From the NCBI GenBank assembly GCA_004565275.1, contig SDOX01000009.1, positions 451,007-515,006 of the forward strand: DNA of 64,000 nucleotides. Direction: 5' to 3'. The first letter of the stretch is position 1. The number at the start of each line of letters is the position of its first letter. This document shows, piece after piece, positions 10,638 through 23,069 of this stretch. Source of the DNA: Nannochloropsis salina CCMP1776. Lineage: Eukaryota; Sar; Eustigmatophyceae; Eustigmatales; Monodopsidaceae. A program made the position numbers and the translations under genes. The notes below the pieces were generated by a model, which worked only from the letters and a program-made list of their open reading frames with translations, had not been told where the DNA came from and ran no database searches.

Positions 10638-12596
10638 ATGAAGCGGACTTCAGCCTCCTATATACTTCGTAAAGCAGGCGCGACGGGCACCCAGCGGCCT
10701 CGTGTCAACCATTACCCCTTCTGTCCCTCCGACCGTGTCTTCAACGGTAGCGTAGCGACGCGCGCGGGCGCCATTGTCACAAGCCGGAGGCGGCCAAGAA
10801 TAGCCCTTGATGGAGGAGAAATACGTTCTTTGCTGTGTTTCTTTGTTGCGAGGCCAAGTGCTGGACGCGATTACCCGCGCTTGACTTCGCAGCTCCCCTA
10901 CTACGCATCCCGTGCTTTTAGCTCCCAAACCTCCCAAGTCGAAAAGCACGACGCTCCAGGAGACGATGATAAGCAAGGCGCGGGCCCTGTCAGAACTGAT
11001 AGTGACGATGAGCACTCGACGTACTCAACAGTAGGGTACAAAGGCAAAAGGTCGGACAGGCCAAACCATAATAGCAAAATTACGGCGGCGCATATAGTCA
11101 AGCAGCGGCAACGAAAGGTGTGTCAGATAAGTAGCGGAGCCACATTGGAAGAGGCCATTAAAATTTTAGCATCCAACAATGCCAACACTTCAATGGTATA
11201 CAATGAACGAACCCCGGGAGGCGCAAAGGAGGTGGTGGGGATCTTCACGGCGCAGGACGTGATTAAGACACTGAGCAAGCAGGCGGACAAAGCAGAAGCG
11301 CTCCAGTCGCTGGTCAAAAATGCCATGACGCCCATGTCGCGAGTTATCTATTGCTCGCCCGATGACACGCTGGAGAAGGTCCAGTACATCATGGTGGAGT
11401 TGCAGATCAGGACGCTGCCCGTGGTGAAGGACGGGGTCATCTACGGGATCATCACCCTGGGGGACGTCATCAATCATCACTACTCCTCCGAGGAGATCGG
11501 GGGCAAGAAGGCCTTTATCAAGGGCGTGGCGGGTCGGTTGGGTTTGCCGAGCGGCACGCAGGTGGCCTCGCACGTGGTCAAGGAGGGGGTCAAGAAGAGC
11601 ATTAAGTGGAAGGTGGGCGTGGCGGCTCTGCCACACCCCTTCAAGCGTCGGGATGGCGTGGCTGCGAGCCTCCGTCTCCATGGCCCCAAAGACTACGCCA
11701 CGGACCTAGATCTATCGGAGGACGCCTCCTTCGTGCTGAACTTGCCCTGGCCCCACGAGCACGGAGACGAGGCAACCTACGTGGGCATCGCGGACGGAGT
11801 GGGGTCCTGGCGGGAGCATGGGGTGGATCCGCGCGAGTATTCTCACCGACTCATGCAGCTCTGCGAGCAGTTCATCCGCTCCATGGCTCCCAAGGCGCCC
11901 AACCTGGTAACACCGATGGTGCGGCCCCTGGACGTGCTCTCGAGTGCCTGGGAGACCATCACCAAGGAGAAGGTGGTGGGCTCGAGCACGGCCTGTATCG
12001 CGACGCTCGACATGGAGCTGAACCAGCTCTCCTTCTGCAACGTGGGGGACAGTGGGATTATCATTATGCGGCACATTGACTCGGACGTAGCGGGTTACAT
12101 GCGCGATAAGACGACTCCGCGGCCCCTGCGCACCAACGACTTCCGTATCGCCTTTGTCTCCCGGCAGCAGCTCCGCTCCTTCAACCTTCCGTACCAAATG
12201 GGTTACACTAACACGCAGCCCGAAAATTGCTTCGACACGCCCTCGGACGCGGACAATTCCTCCATTCCCATCATGAGAGGTGACGTCATCATAATGGGCA
12301 CGGATGGTCTCTTCGACAATGTGGAGCTCGATGAGATCTGTTCTATTGCCCTCGCTTGGGAGCAGAAGTGGTTTGGGAGTGGCGCCCACTCCAGTGGCCT
12401 TCGCGCCTCTGACTTTCCTGAAGAGAGCGTCCAAGAGCTGGCCATGACGCTGTGCCGGCGCGCGCGGGAGCTGAGCCTGGACCAAAAACGAGACTCCCCC
12501 TTCGCGATTTTGGCCAAGGAGAACGACATCATGTGGGGAGGGGGCATGCCCGATGACTGTACCATCTTTGCCATGCGGGTGGTCAAGACAACTTAA
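10638..12596 (+). CDS. Fusion of a CBS-domain pair with a PP2C (PPTC7/PTC7-like) protein phosphatase
   Basis: Predicted Mg/Mn-dependent Ser/Thr phosphatase with a built-in ligand-sensing module; one exon, 652 residues. Residues 1-110 are Arg/Ser/Ala-rich like a mitochondrial (or plastid) presequence. Residues about 160-285 form two CBS motifs: ATLEEAIKILASNNANTSMV with EVVGIFTAQDVIKTL, then TLEKVQYIMVELQIRTLPVV with IYGIITLGDVI. Residues about 325-650 are PP2C of the PPTC7 group: GIADGVGSWREHGVDPREYS (metal-binding Asp), SSTACIATLD, NVGDSGIIIMR, IIMGTDGLFDNVE and the final DDCTIFAMRV. Known PPTC7 proteins act in the mitochondrial matrix without CBS domains; CBS pairs commonly bind adenine nucleotides. 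Regulation of the phosphatase by AMP, ATP or SAM is therefore inferred. Confidence 0.9.
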   Translation: MKRTSASYILRKAGATGTQRPRVNHYPFCPSDRVFNGSVATRAGAIVTSRRRPRIALDGGEIRSLLCFFVARPSAGRDYPRLTSQLPYYASRAFSSQTSQVEKHDAPGDDDKQGAGPVRTDSDDEHSTYSTVGYKGKRSDRPNHNSKITAAHIVKQRQRKVCQISSGATLEEAIKILASNNANTSMVYNERTPGGAKEVVGIFTAQDVIKTLSKQADKAEALQSLVKNAMTPMSRVIYCSPDDTLEKVQYIMVELQIRTLPVVKDGVIYGIITLGDVINHHYSSEEIGGKKAFIKGVAGRLGLPSGTQVASHVVKEGVKKSIKWKVGVAALPHPFKRRDGVAASLRLHGPKDYATDLDLSEDASFVLNLPWPHEHGDEATYVGIADGVGSWREHGVDPREYSHRLMQLCEQFIRSMAPKAPNLVTPMVRPLDVLSSAWETITKEKVVGSSTACIATLDMELNQLSFCNVGDSGIIIMRHIDSDVAGYMRDKTTPRPLRTNDFRIAFVSRQQLRSFNLPYQMGYTNTQPENCFDTPSDADNSSIPIMRGDVIIMGTDGLFDNVELDEICSIALAWEQKWFGSGAHSSGLRASDFPEESVQELAMTLCRRARELSLDQKRDSPFAILAKENDIMWGGGMPDDCTIFAMRVVKTT

Positions 12597-13140
12597 AGGT
12601 ACACGCGGGGTATGAGAAAAGACAGGGAAAGCGGCATGGCTTGTCAAGGATTCACTGCGCATGCGCTTCATGTCTCTGAGATCAGTAGCCACTAGTATGG
12701 CTCTGGTAAATGTATGGGTGCACTTGCGTGTCTACAGCTTTTAAAAGGCTCACAATAGGGGCACGGGACATGTATTGGCGATTCAGATCGGGGAGAGTCA
12801 AACGTAGCTAAAACATTGTAAGGATTACAGTGGAATGGTCAAATTGTGGGCTAAAAGAAGAAATGGAAACATGCTGTCTCACGGTACGGAGTACTCAGTT
12901 CCGTCTCTAGCTTTTATCACTGTTTCTCATCGCTACACAAGCTGTCCGTATGTAGTTGGTCAGAGTTCCTGGGCTAATTCTGTTCCTCTTCGTCTCGAGG
13001 TGCTTCTTTACATCACGTGTACTTCCTCGGTCTGACCCAACGCCTTATTGCGCATATCTTCGGGTTACAGAGCCCTTTAAGCCTGCAACCTGGTCCCCCG
13101 CGGTCTACTGTACATAGTCGCATGTTGTTACCATAATGAG
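12597..13140. other. Convergent 3' intergenic region
   Basis: Tail-to-tail space between the CBS-PP2C gene and topoisomerase VI A. No coding frame worth calling; 3' UTRs expected. Confidence 0.4.
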
Positions 13141-14862
13141 CTAAATCCAATCCCCCTTCTCCAGTTTCCGCGGCAAGTAATCCTCCGTGATGTATTGGAA
13201 ACCAAAGGCGGACAAGGCCTGTATCTCCGCCTTTTTCTTCATCTTCAGCATCAGTTGCAACTCCTTGACCCATTCTGGGTTCTTCTGGATGAAATCCTCC
13301 TGTAGAAGCTGGCGTCCTGTGCGCATATCGTGATCCGTCATATCCAGACGGCACTGGGGCGGGATCCCGTACTTGTCCAGGTCGGACGGCCGCACTCCCA
13401 GCCACTTGATGTCCGACGTCGTGAGCGAGGCCGAATCGTAGGACATGTTTTTGGAGCCTGTCATGTAGACGGAGAGGATCTTCAGGCCGTAGGGATCGGA
13501 GTCGACCAAACCCAGGACCGGAATATGCAGCTCTGTCTTGAGCTTCTTCAGAAAGAGCCTGGTGGCCACGTCGGGCTGCCCCTTGGCCGTGATGACGATG
13601 CAGGGGTACTTGTTGTAGAAGCGGTCCTCTGCCAGGCGCATGTAGGCCGCCTCTTTCTCGACGAGGAGGATAAACTTGGCGTCGCTCTGGATGCGCGCGA
13701 TCTTGTCAACGTAGGGCGGGATGGCCTTACCCCCCACCCCCATGCGCGTGCAGTCGATGAAGTCGCCATCCTCCTCGAACTGGACGCGGCCCACGACCAG
13801 GCCCTTCTCCGAGGCGACTACGTTCAGGCAGGAGCGCGTGCACCCGAGCATGCATGCCACGTCGTCGAGCACCACGTCGGAATCCTTCTGGTCCCGGAAC
13901 AGCTTCACGTCCGTGTAAAACATGTCCCGCTTGGTGATGTGGATCCCCTTGCTCAGCACTTCGTGCACCAGCTGCATGATCCGCGTCGTGATGGCCGTCT
14001 TTCTGACCTCTCGCGGGTTCAAGAAGGCCCGGGTGGCGACTTTGTCGGACAAGACGATGCGGTCCAACTCGGCAATGTAGAGCTGGTTCGTGGCCGACCG
14101 GGTCGGTACCTGGTACGAGAAGCCCTCTCCGCGCAGAATCATGCCTGCCGCCGCGAGTATTGTCTTTTCGATTTCGAAGAGCACTCCCTCTGGCGCCATA
14201 TCCGACACCTCTCGCACCGTGGTAATTCCCAAGTCTGCCAACGTCGGGTTGGGGGCGTCGTCCCGCCGGGACCGCAGCATCAATTGACGCACCTCCTCCA
14301 AGACCTTGTCCACCTTGCTATTTCCAACACCGGTGACATTTAAGCCCTTGGTCTTGCGTGGATTCTTTCCGGTCCTCCTCCTCGTGCTGCCTCCTCGGCG
14401 TTTACCTTCTGGTTCGTCGTCGTCATCTTCCTCCTCATCCTCATCGTACACTTCTTTTGCCTCGTCTTCCTCCTTCCCTTCCTCTTCATCATCTTCCTCT
14501 CTTTCCAACTTTCTCCGTTTTCGGCCTGCTAGAGTACCAGGAGATGTGGTACCTGTTCTGGCTGCAGCAGATTTTCGGGGGACTGTCCCGTGCCCTCCTC
14601 CTCTCTTCCCCTCTTTTTTTCCAAGACTGCGTGATTGGCTCGGGCTCTTCTTCTTCGACGCCGAGGACGTCAGCGTAGCAGCGGTATGACTTCTTGCAAT
14701 GGATAGCTCAGGCGCAGCTTTGGTAATCTTCTTCCCTTTCCTTGTAGTGGCCTCCAAAGGGGAAAAATCACTGTCTTCATCTTCCTCATCGGACGATGAT
14801 ACCTCCTCCTCCTCCTCCTCTTCAGATGACGTGTCATCCTCGACACTCCTGCGCCGCACCAT
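13141..14862 (-). CDS. TOP6A: DNA topoisomerase VI subunit A (SPO11-3/TOP6A-like)
   Basis: Catalytic subunit of the type IIB topoisomerase that cuts both DNA strands with 5' phosphotyrosyl links; in plants it supports endoreduplication together with TOP6B. I prefer the ATG at 14862 ([16 protein letters not shown], 573 residues); an upstream ATG at 15066 in the same frame would add 68 residues. The first 170 residues or so are low-complexity Glu/Asp, Ser and Lys/Arg blocks. The conserved part has the winged-helix with catalytic Tyr316 (numbered from 14862) in [12 protein letters not shown], then the Toprim domain: [12 protein letters not shown] with the metal-binding Glu, [13 protein letters not shown] with the DxD pair, and the ending [19 protein letters not shown] meiotic SPO11 is less likely because the C-terminal match is to the Topo VI A type. 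The acidic N-terminal arm is unusual. Confidence 0.9.
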   Translation of the reverse strand: MVRRRSVEDDTSSEEEEEEEVSSSDEEDEDSDFSPLEATTRKGKKITKAAPELSIARSHTAATLTSSASKKKSPSQSRSLGKKEGKRGGGHGTVPRKSAAARTGTTSPGTLAGRKRRKLEREEDDEEEGKEEDEAKEVYDEDEEEDDDDEPEGKRRGGSTRRRTGKNPRKTKGLNVTGVGNSKVDKVLEEVRQLMLRSRRDDAPNPTLADLGITTVREVSDMAPEGVLFEIEKTILAAAGMILRGEGFSYQVPTRSATNQLYIAELDRIVLSDKVATRAFLNPREVRKTAITTRIMQLVHEVLSKGIHITKRDMFYTDVKLFRDQKDSDVVLDDVACMLGCTRSCLNVVASEKGLVVGRVQFEEDGDFIDCTRMGVGGKAIPPYVDKIARIQSDAKFILLVEKEAAYMRLAEDRFYNKYPCIVITAKGQPDVATRLFLKKLKTELHIPVLGLVDSDPYGLKILSVYMTGSKNMSYDSASLTTSDIKWLGVRPSDLDKYGIPPQCRLDMTDHDMRTGRQLLQEDFIQKNPEWVKELQLMLKMKKKAEIQALSAFGFQYITEDYLPRKLEKGDWI

Positions 14863-15447
14863 AATTGCACCAGGCACAGGCTCTTGTCCCAAACACTGTG
14901 CCTGAGAGCGGGTGTCGGAGCGTAAGTGTGGGAGGGCAGTCGAGACGGCGAAGACCAGGCGAGCGGGGCTCGAGCCCTCATCTTGGCCCCTCAGGCTCCA
15001 GCAACGGGTTTGGACAGGCAGGAGTCGCGCGGACACTGGCTTTACGCAGGGGCGTGCGGAGAGCATCGCGCCCCCCCCGCTTTCGACATGTCATCCTCCC
15101 ATGACGTGATAGAAAGGATGGTGGGGACGGGAAATGAGTCATGGGGCATTTTCTGTGTGGCTTGGATATCTTGACTCAGTCCGTCCACTAGATGCACTTG
15201 GGGATCCGGCGCTGATGTCAATTAGAGCTGTAGAGCCGCGCCGGAATTGCGTACATCTTCTTAAGCCCTTTTTCAATGCAGAGCGTGAACAAGTGTGGTG
15301 TCGATGACCTGATCGGATGTCATGTGTGCTCTTCCAACTACAAAACCGTCACTCCACCTCAAGTGCAACAGACTGCTCCAACACGACTCACCTTCCACGT
15401 TGATAATTTCACCGCGCAGGTTTCGCAGTAAATAAAATAAAGAAGAT
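14863..15447. other. Divergent region between TOP6A and ascorbate peroxidase
   Basis: Divergent promoters for the two flanking genes. The left 200 bases are an open continuation of the TOP6A frame and would be coding if the upstream ATG at 15066 is used. Confidence 0.4.
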
Positions 15448-16479
15448 ATGGCACGGCTATTTTTCGCAACATCCTCCGTTCTGCTGCTTCAGGCAGCCCT
15501 GGGCTTTATGCCTGCAAGCAAGTTGGCTCTAGCACCACGCACTGCAGCTCGCACTTCCGTCCCGAGCCGCTCTGGCCTCCGAATGGCTGCCACGGCAGAG
15601 GAGTACAAAGCTTGCTATGTGGACTTACTCGAGACCGTGAATAAGGCTAACTGCGCTCCTATAGTGGTACGCCTGGCATGGCACGACGCGGGTACCTTCA
15701 ACAAGGCCAACGCAGACAAGCCCTTCCCCGACCGCGGGGGCGCTAACGGGTCCATCCGATTTGATCCCGAGCTCGCGCACGGGGCCAACGCCGGCCTGGG
15801 CATCGCCCTTAAGCTCCTGGAGCCAGTCAAGAAGAGGCACCCTAACGTGGGCTGGGCGGACCTGATGCAGGCAGCATCCGCAGCAGGCATCGAGGCCACT
15901 GGCGGCCCGCGCATCCCCATGCGTTACGGCCGGAAAGACGCTGCGGGCCCCGAGGACTGCCCCAAAGAGGGCAACTTGCCCGGTGCCAACATCCCGGGTC
16001 AACAAACGGGCCCCTTCCCGGACGGTACCCCCACCCCCGCCGACCACCTGCGCAAGGTCTTCCACCGGATGGGCCTCTCGGACCAGGACATCGTGGCGCT
16101 GTCGGGGGCACACACGCTGGGGCGGGCCTACAAGGACCGCTCGGGCCTGGGAAAGGAGTCGACCAAGTTCACGGAGGGGGACGCGGCGCCTCGCGGGGAC
16201 GGCGCCAAGGGCTACGGGCGAAAGGGCGGGCAACCCTGGACAGAGAAATGGCTGAAATTCGACAACTCCTACTTCGCGACCATGTACGACCCGAACGCGG
16301 ACCCGGAGCTCCTGAAATTGGACACTGACCTGTGCATTTTCGGCGACGAGGGATTCCGCCCCCACTCCATGAAGTACAAGGACGACCAGGACGCTTTTTA
16401 CAAGGACTACTGCGTCTCCCATGCCAAGCTCTCCGAGCTGGGCGTTGAGTGGGAGGTCCCTGGGGGCGTGACTTTCTAG
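15448..16479 (+). CDS. APX: Plastid ascorbate peroxidase / class I haem peroxidase
   Basis: Haem enzyme reducing H2O2 with ascorbate (or cytochrome c), here predicted plastidial. One exon, 343 residues. The N-terminus is a textbook heterokont bipartite signal: a hydrophobic signal peptide MARLFFATSSVLLLQAALG, then Phe20 (GFMPASK) and an Arg/Ser-rich transit-like stretch to about residue 45. Catalytic residues are all visible: distal Arg75, Trp78 and His79 in VRLAWHDAG, proximal His222 in ALSGAHTLGRAY, and the later KLDTDLCIF segment. Length after processing (about 295) suits class I peroxidases. The insert GKESTKFTEGDAAPRGDGAKG resembles that of ascorbate-peroxidase/cytochrome-c-peroxidase hybrids, so donor specificity is open. 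The gene lies head to head with TOP6A. Confidence 0.92.
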   Translation: MARLFFATSSVLLLQAALGFMPASKLALAPRTAARTSVPSRSGLRMAATAEEYKACYVDLLETVNKANCAPIVVRLAWHDAGTFNKANADKPFPDRGGANGSIRFDPELAHGANAGLGIALKLLEPVKKRHPNVGWADLMQAASAAGIEATGGPRIPMRYGRKDAAGPEDCPKEGNLPGANIPGQQTGPFPDGTPTPADHLRKVFHRMGLSDQDIVALSGAHTLGRAYKDRSGLGKESTKFTEGDAAPRGDGAKGYGRKGGQPWTEKWLKFDNSYFATMYDPNADPELLKLDTDLCIFGDEGFRPHSMKYKDDQDAFYKDYCVSHAKLSELGVEWEVPGGVTF

Positions 16480-16857
16480 AGGGGATGCTCGTATCTGGGG
16501 CGTCGGAGTGCGGAAGAATGGCTCCGCCATGACCTTGGAGGCAAGTAGAGTGGCAGGGAAAAGAGATGCGGCATCGTTATTCAGAGACGGGCGCGAGGCT
16601 GCTTAGGACTGACTGACTGAGAGGGGAGGACAGGACCACACTCGCATGATTTTTATTGAAATGCTGATTGATAGGAGCCATGAAAGAGAGACAAAGAGTC
16701 CGGGAGAAATGGCCCGAGGCTTCTGGAGCCCGGCCCTGGGAGTGCGATGACGGAACAAAAAATCATATCAGGCTCCTACGCCGACGAGACGAGTACGTTT
16801 TGTTTTTCTTTCCTAACGCCACGCCCCCCCCCTTTCGCCCGCCGTCGCCCTGCCGCT
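16480..16857. other. Convergent 3' intergenic region
   Basis: Tail-to-tail space between the peroxidase and the TMEM205-like gene. Nothing but expected 3' UTRs is visible. Confidence 0.4.
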
Positions 16858-17831
16858 CTAGAGCATAAGGCTTAGATAGTAAGCGTGGACGAAGCCCCCC
16901 ACCACCGTGACCAAGTTGACCATGGAGGATGCTCCGTGGAGGGCCCCGAAGCGCTTGGCGAGCTCCCTGTACTCGGCCTCCTCCCGCCTGTTCTGCTTCT
17001 CCAGAGCGTACCGCTGGAACATGACCTTGGTCGAAGCCGGCTCCAAGAAGAGTGAGTTGATGAGGGCGGCGGCCAGGGAGGCTGCGAGCCAGCGCATGGC
17101 CTTGGCTGGCAGGCCCAGGGTCTTGCCGGTCAGAAGCTGCAGAGCCAAAGCCAAAGCGGACCAGGCGAAATAGATGGGGAAGAGCTGGATAGCAGGGAGA
17201 AGAAAGCCGTGAGTGAGGCGGTCATTCTCGCGTGATGCTGCTGTGGGCGCCGTCACGCAATAGTTGTGATTTGTGCATCGCAGGCAGCGCCTTACTCGCC
17301 CAGACAGGGACGGAGAGAGGACAACCAATGTTCGCATCCCGACACTTTGCCGCTCACCTTGCTCTGAAGTCTCCCAAACGTCTGTCGGGGCAAGTGCTTG
17401 ATCATAACCAACCCCAGGACGAAAGTAGTGTACATGACACTCCCGAAATTGGCGCCGAACATGAGAAGGTGAATGTACGTGGCTGCCGACTTGGGTAGGG
17501 CCATGCCGGAGTTTTTCATTGCGATGGAGATACCTGCAAGCACCGCCAGGATTCGCACGCTCAATTTGTTGTGGAAGGCGGGCTCAATCCACGGTTGGAC
17601 TCCAGCGCTGTCCCCCTCTGCTCCCTTGGCGTCGGAGGCGCGTAAGACCTGCGACATGACGCCAGCACACTGCACCGGGTTGCTGGATGGAGGAACTGAC
17701 CACCGGTTCAACGTTGAGGACGAGGATGTCCGGACTAGGCGTGCACCAATGGGTATTTTGAAGGCTTCGTGCAGGGGCAGCAACAAAGCTGCCGTGCTGA
17801 CGAGAAGGAGGACAGAGCAAGGTTTCTTCAT
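16858..17831 (-). CDS. TMEM205-like (DUF4149) membrane protein with plastid-type signal, two exons
   Basis: Polytopic membrane protein of unknown function. Exons 17831-17358 and 17184-16858 join in phase 0 to 266 residues; the intron has a GTGAGC donor and an AG after CTATC. The N-terminus is a signal peptide (MKKPCSVLLLVSTAALLLPLHEA) directly followed by FKIPIGARLVRTS, matching the Ala-Phe plastid cleavage rule of heterokonts. Four hydrophobic segments follow, with the TMEM205 hallmarks MFGANFGSVMYTTFVLG, QLFPIYFAWSAL, LEPASTKVMFQRYALE and KRFGALHGASSMVNL. Human TMEM205 is linked to cisplatin resistance, and plant relatives carry LEA-like extensions; neither tells what this one does. Location in a plastid membrane is inferred from the signal. 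Confidence 0.82.
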
Positions 17832-18130
17832 GGTAATGAGCTACGGAGGGGTACAACACAGGTGAGAGAAAGATAGTTAGAGGGCGAGCGACGATGACAA
17901 TCTTATTTCTCTTGACCACTGAGCAGTACGAATGAGCGTCGATATGCTGTGAGACCCGACTGAGTCAAGCGCAATGAGGCTAGGCGAGTAAGCGAGGACG
18001 TTGATATCGCCGCCGGAGCGACTGGAACCGGGCCCCGGCCACAGGCTCTTTCGCATGTGGCATCTTTCAGCACAGCCTTTCCTCAAGCGAGCGCGCAAAT
18101 TTCTCCTTTTCCTTTCTTGTCTGTCCACAA
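17832..18130. other. Short intergenic region
   Basis: About 300 bases upstream of the TMEM205-like gene (minus strand) and of the uncertain plus-strand locus. The plus-strand end is pyrimidine-rich (ttctccttttcctttcttg) just before ATG 18131, as in promoters or 5' UTRs elsewhere in the window. Confidence 0.3.
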
Positions 18131-18800
18131 ATGGCGCTCCTGGGACGCACAGTATCGTCGCTTGAAGATCTGGCCACGCTTGCCACTTACCTGGCCAACG
18201 AGGTGCGAATCAAGTTTCACGCCAGAATACATGGGATGATCACATTTCTTCTCAAATGCTCAGGGGATGCGCAAATACGAGCGGCGCTGGGGCTCGCAGG
18301 AAGGAGCAATGCCGGGGATAGCAAGTGGGGGTGAAGCTATAAGGAGAAGTCCTTGCAAGCACTTGAATTGGTGAGCGCGGAGAAGTTGAGCCATACGCAA
18401 TCCCGGCCACAGGCAAGGACGGTGATGAGCTGGTACAAGCACTGGACTACACTTCTGACCTTGAAATGGCAGCGCACGTAGAAAGGGGCATCGGGAACAG
18501 TCGTAGAAAGCTTCGACGGAACACCTTTGCACCCGGCGGCACTGGCAGGGTCCGGTGGCGTGGTTGAAGCATTGTTTGACATGGGCGGGAGCCAACGTAA
18601 GAAAAACCGATGAATCTCTGCACTCGAGCAGCAATATTGCTGTCATTCTCGCCGGGGATGCTGCCCATTCAGTGCTGCATAGGAAGAAAGACGTAAGATG
18701 TGACGTTGCGTTGCGGACCAAGATGATGGTCTCCCAGTGCAGGCCCTGCCCGCACGACCGCGGCATAGACTTTGCGTCAACGAGCGTGATTGAGAAGTGA
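18131..18800 (+). CDS. Possible multi-exon gene or decayed gene, unrecognised
   Basis: I do not recognise this locus. It contains coding-like fragments bordered by splice-like sites: MALLGRTVSSLEDLATLATY ending before a GTGCGAA donor; GMRKYERRWGSQEGAMPGIA after an AG at 18262; a fragment around 18385-18480 (EPYAIPATGKDGDELVQALD); VVESFDGTPLHPAALAGSGG to a GTAAGA donor near 18597; then fragments up to CPHDRGIDFASTSVIEK and a stop at 18800. The frames change between fragments, and I could not join all of them with consistent phases. It is either a gene with several very short introns or a pseudogene. The first exon start has a pyrimidine-rich leader, which favours a real transcript. Confidence 0.25.
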
Positions 18801-19480
18801 AACATCCCTTTTCAAGAAGCATGTCGCATGAGAGTGCTTGCCGCGGTAAAGATTTGCGGTCATGAGGGCTTCAAAGAAGGCCCCACCAAAGAGGGCCTCT
18901 GCCTACTCCGCGTCGTATGCTCTTCTCCTGACTATCCTCTTCGGGCCTGGGGAGGCAGCGGAAGTTACAAAACGGCGCAGACATAAAGAATATGGGGTGT
19001 GCACGCGCTTGGATCCGTTTTGTCGGCCACAATCACGGTCTGCTTGGAAGGCGTCGCTTACGTCGACGGTGAGTCGAGGGTACGCAAACCTCGGATACTG
19101 TGTTAGCAAAGAGTGTCACAAGGTAGCAGGATGGCGTCTATTACAGAGGTCGAACTTGACAAGTCAGTATGGCAGTATGGCATATTGTAAGAGAATGCAT
19201 GACAAAATGGAGCCAGCTAGCTTTGAGACTCTCTCCTCGTGATACTTGCTGCTATACAAAACACGTTTTTGTCATCAATTTGAACTGATGCTTCTCAAGA
19301 TTGAGCAAAAATATGATACACACTTTCGTGCACCCCTTCGTTCTCCTTGCCCTCCTCGTCAATTGTGGGGTGATTTGACATGAGAGAGACACCCCAAGTT
19401 TTTACCAAAATTACTTTCTCCTGAAGCAAAATTCGCCTGTCAGCCCGTTGTCTGACTGCTTTTTCCCAATTCCTCCGTGC
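18801..19480. other. Intergenic region with one weak ORF
   Basis: Contains a 126-codon plus-strand frame (18862-19242) that begins with a basic segment and a hydrophobic stretch (SASYALLLTILFGPGEAAEV), like a signal peptide. It has no family resemblance and a possible donor (GTGAGT) at 19072. I do not call it a gene. The rest is 3' flank of PRMT1. Confidence 0.25.
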
Positions 19481-21485
<2,005 letters not shown>

Positions 21486-22288
21486 ATGGTCTGCATTCCC
21501 AAGGAGCGCAAGACCTTTTGCAAGGGCAAGAAATGTAAGAAGCATACCGTACATAAGGTCACGCAGTACAAGGCTGGCAAGGCTTCCAATTATGCACAGG
21601 TGCGTGTTTAAGTTAACATCGGACACGGAGGGGAAAGGAACGCGAAGTTCGTAGTGATCATTAAGCGGATGATTATCAAGCATTGTGCCATCTTTCAGTG
21701 ACACTGTAAAACCCATTTATTTTGGCAAGCTGCATTTCAACGCGGCACGGCTATGAGAAGGGTAGGGGCGCCCATCATTTTGGATTGTGGTGAATGAAGC
21801 TGGGAAGCTGTCACAGTTAAGGGGGCCCGTCCTGTAGAAACTTGTTTGTGAGGCATGAAGTGATCGATCCATTTGTCTTCTTTGAGTTGTGTATGAAAAA
21901 AGAGAAACTTAGTGCCGAGGCACGTGCGGAGGGATGTTAAAGGAAGCATCTCGACACGTCGCAGTCACCACGTGTTGGCGATGGCTTGTTTGAACGTCCG
22001 TAAGGCAGTGTTTGAGAAGTGTTGGGGCTATCCGCGTCTCAACGTTACTTTTATCCCGGTCTCTTCCCAATGGAACATGGCTCCCAGGGCAAACGGCGCT
22101 ACGACCGAAAGCAACAAGGGTACGGCGGTCAGACGAAGCCCATCCTGCACAAGAAGGCCAAGACCACGAAGAAGGTGACCTTGCGCCTCGAATGCAAGGA
22201 GTGCAAGACAAAGAAGCAGTTGGTCATCAAGCGCACCAAACACTTTGAGTTGGGCGAGAAAAAGAAGGCGACGGGACACCAGTACTAA
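21486..22288 (+). CDS. RPL44: 60S ribosomal protein eL42 (L44/L36a), two exons
   Basis: Structural protein of the large cytosolic ribosomal subunit at the E site. Exon 1 21486-21599 ([20 protein letters not shown] to NYAQ) and exon 2 22088-22288 ([20 protein letters not shown] to GHQY) join in phase 0 to 104 residues, the normal family length. The four zinc-binding cysteines are present (CKGKKC and CKECK). The proline in [13 protein letters not shown] is the residue associated with cycloheximide sensitivity in yeasts, where Gln gives resistance. The 488-base intron is the longest of the short-gene introns here; I saw no convincing snoRNA boxes in it. The exon 1 frame is too short to show as an ORF and was found by homology to the family. 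Confidence 0.95.
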
Positions 22289-23069
22289 TGAGAAACCTGG
22301 CGGGCAAGCCTAGGAGACCGGTTACGGTGTAAAGCAAGCAGAAAAGAAAAGGGTAAATCAGGACTCCGCGCTCACTTCCATCGATGGAGGGCATTTGTGG
22401 AGTTTTTGTCAAAGCTGGGGCGAAATGTAGGCCTACGCGTCATAACGGCTATTTAGCAAGCTATGCTATTGGTACGCTAGAGGCTATTTTCCCTTTCTTT
22501 TTCCTTCATGCTTTCAAAAGAAATAACACGGTTACCTCTTACGAATTTCTGTACTCGATTTTTTCCTTTGACTCATATTTTCGCAAATCCCTTGGCACTC
22601 TTCTTGCTTTCCTACCTCTCAATTTGTCATGCCTTTTTGAAATTACTTTTTCCGAGGAATATCGATACTCCCTGTACGGTGAATTGAATGAGTAAGAAAG
22701 CTTGAGATTTCGATGAATGACCAAACTGCATCGAATAGAAATTCCATCATGTATAGTTTGAGCATCATTCTCGACTCGCTTCAATTTCTCGCGAACAAAG
22801 ACGGCCTGAGAATCCGTGCATCCAGTAGATTGTCTGCCACTATGATCCTTGACGGCCTTCAGATGGGCCACGCTTCCTGGAGCATCCGAGGCGCTATTCG
22901 TACACCCACTCAACCCAAAGAACTCTGACGGGAAACGGACGTGTTTTCGTGTATTGAGCATGCGAGTGGCGATGAAAAAAAGTTTTCCGTACAGGTTTTC
23001 CGCAAACATGCTAGAAAACAGGACCCAGCTGTAAAATAAAAGCAATGCGGCGATTGGAAGAGTCAAGTC
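22289..23069. other. Intergenic region
   Basis: About 780 AT-richer bases between eL42 and the tRNA gene. A T-run at about 23035 on the minus strand could terminate RNA polymerase III after the tRNA. Overlapping frames on both strands show no family features. Confidence 0.35.

Noticed and set aside
18555-18800. GDAAH-containing frame (NIAVILAGDAAHSVLHRK) resembling the FAD-binding motif of flavin monooxygenases
   Set aside because: No dinucleotide-binding start, no substrate domain and no room for them nearby; the motif is short enough to occur by chance.
21600-22087. Possible C/D-box snoRNA in the eL42 intron
   Set aside because: Ribosomal protein introns often host snoRNAs, but I found only imperfect matches to a C box and no paired D box with terminal stem.
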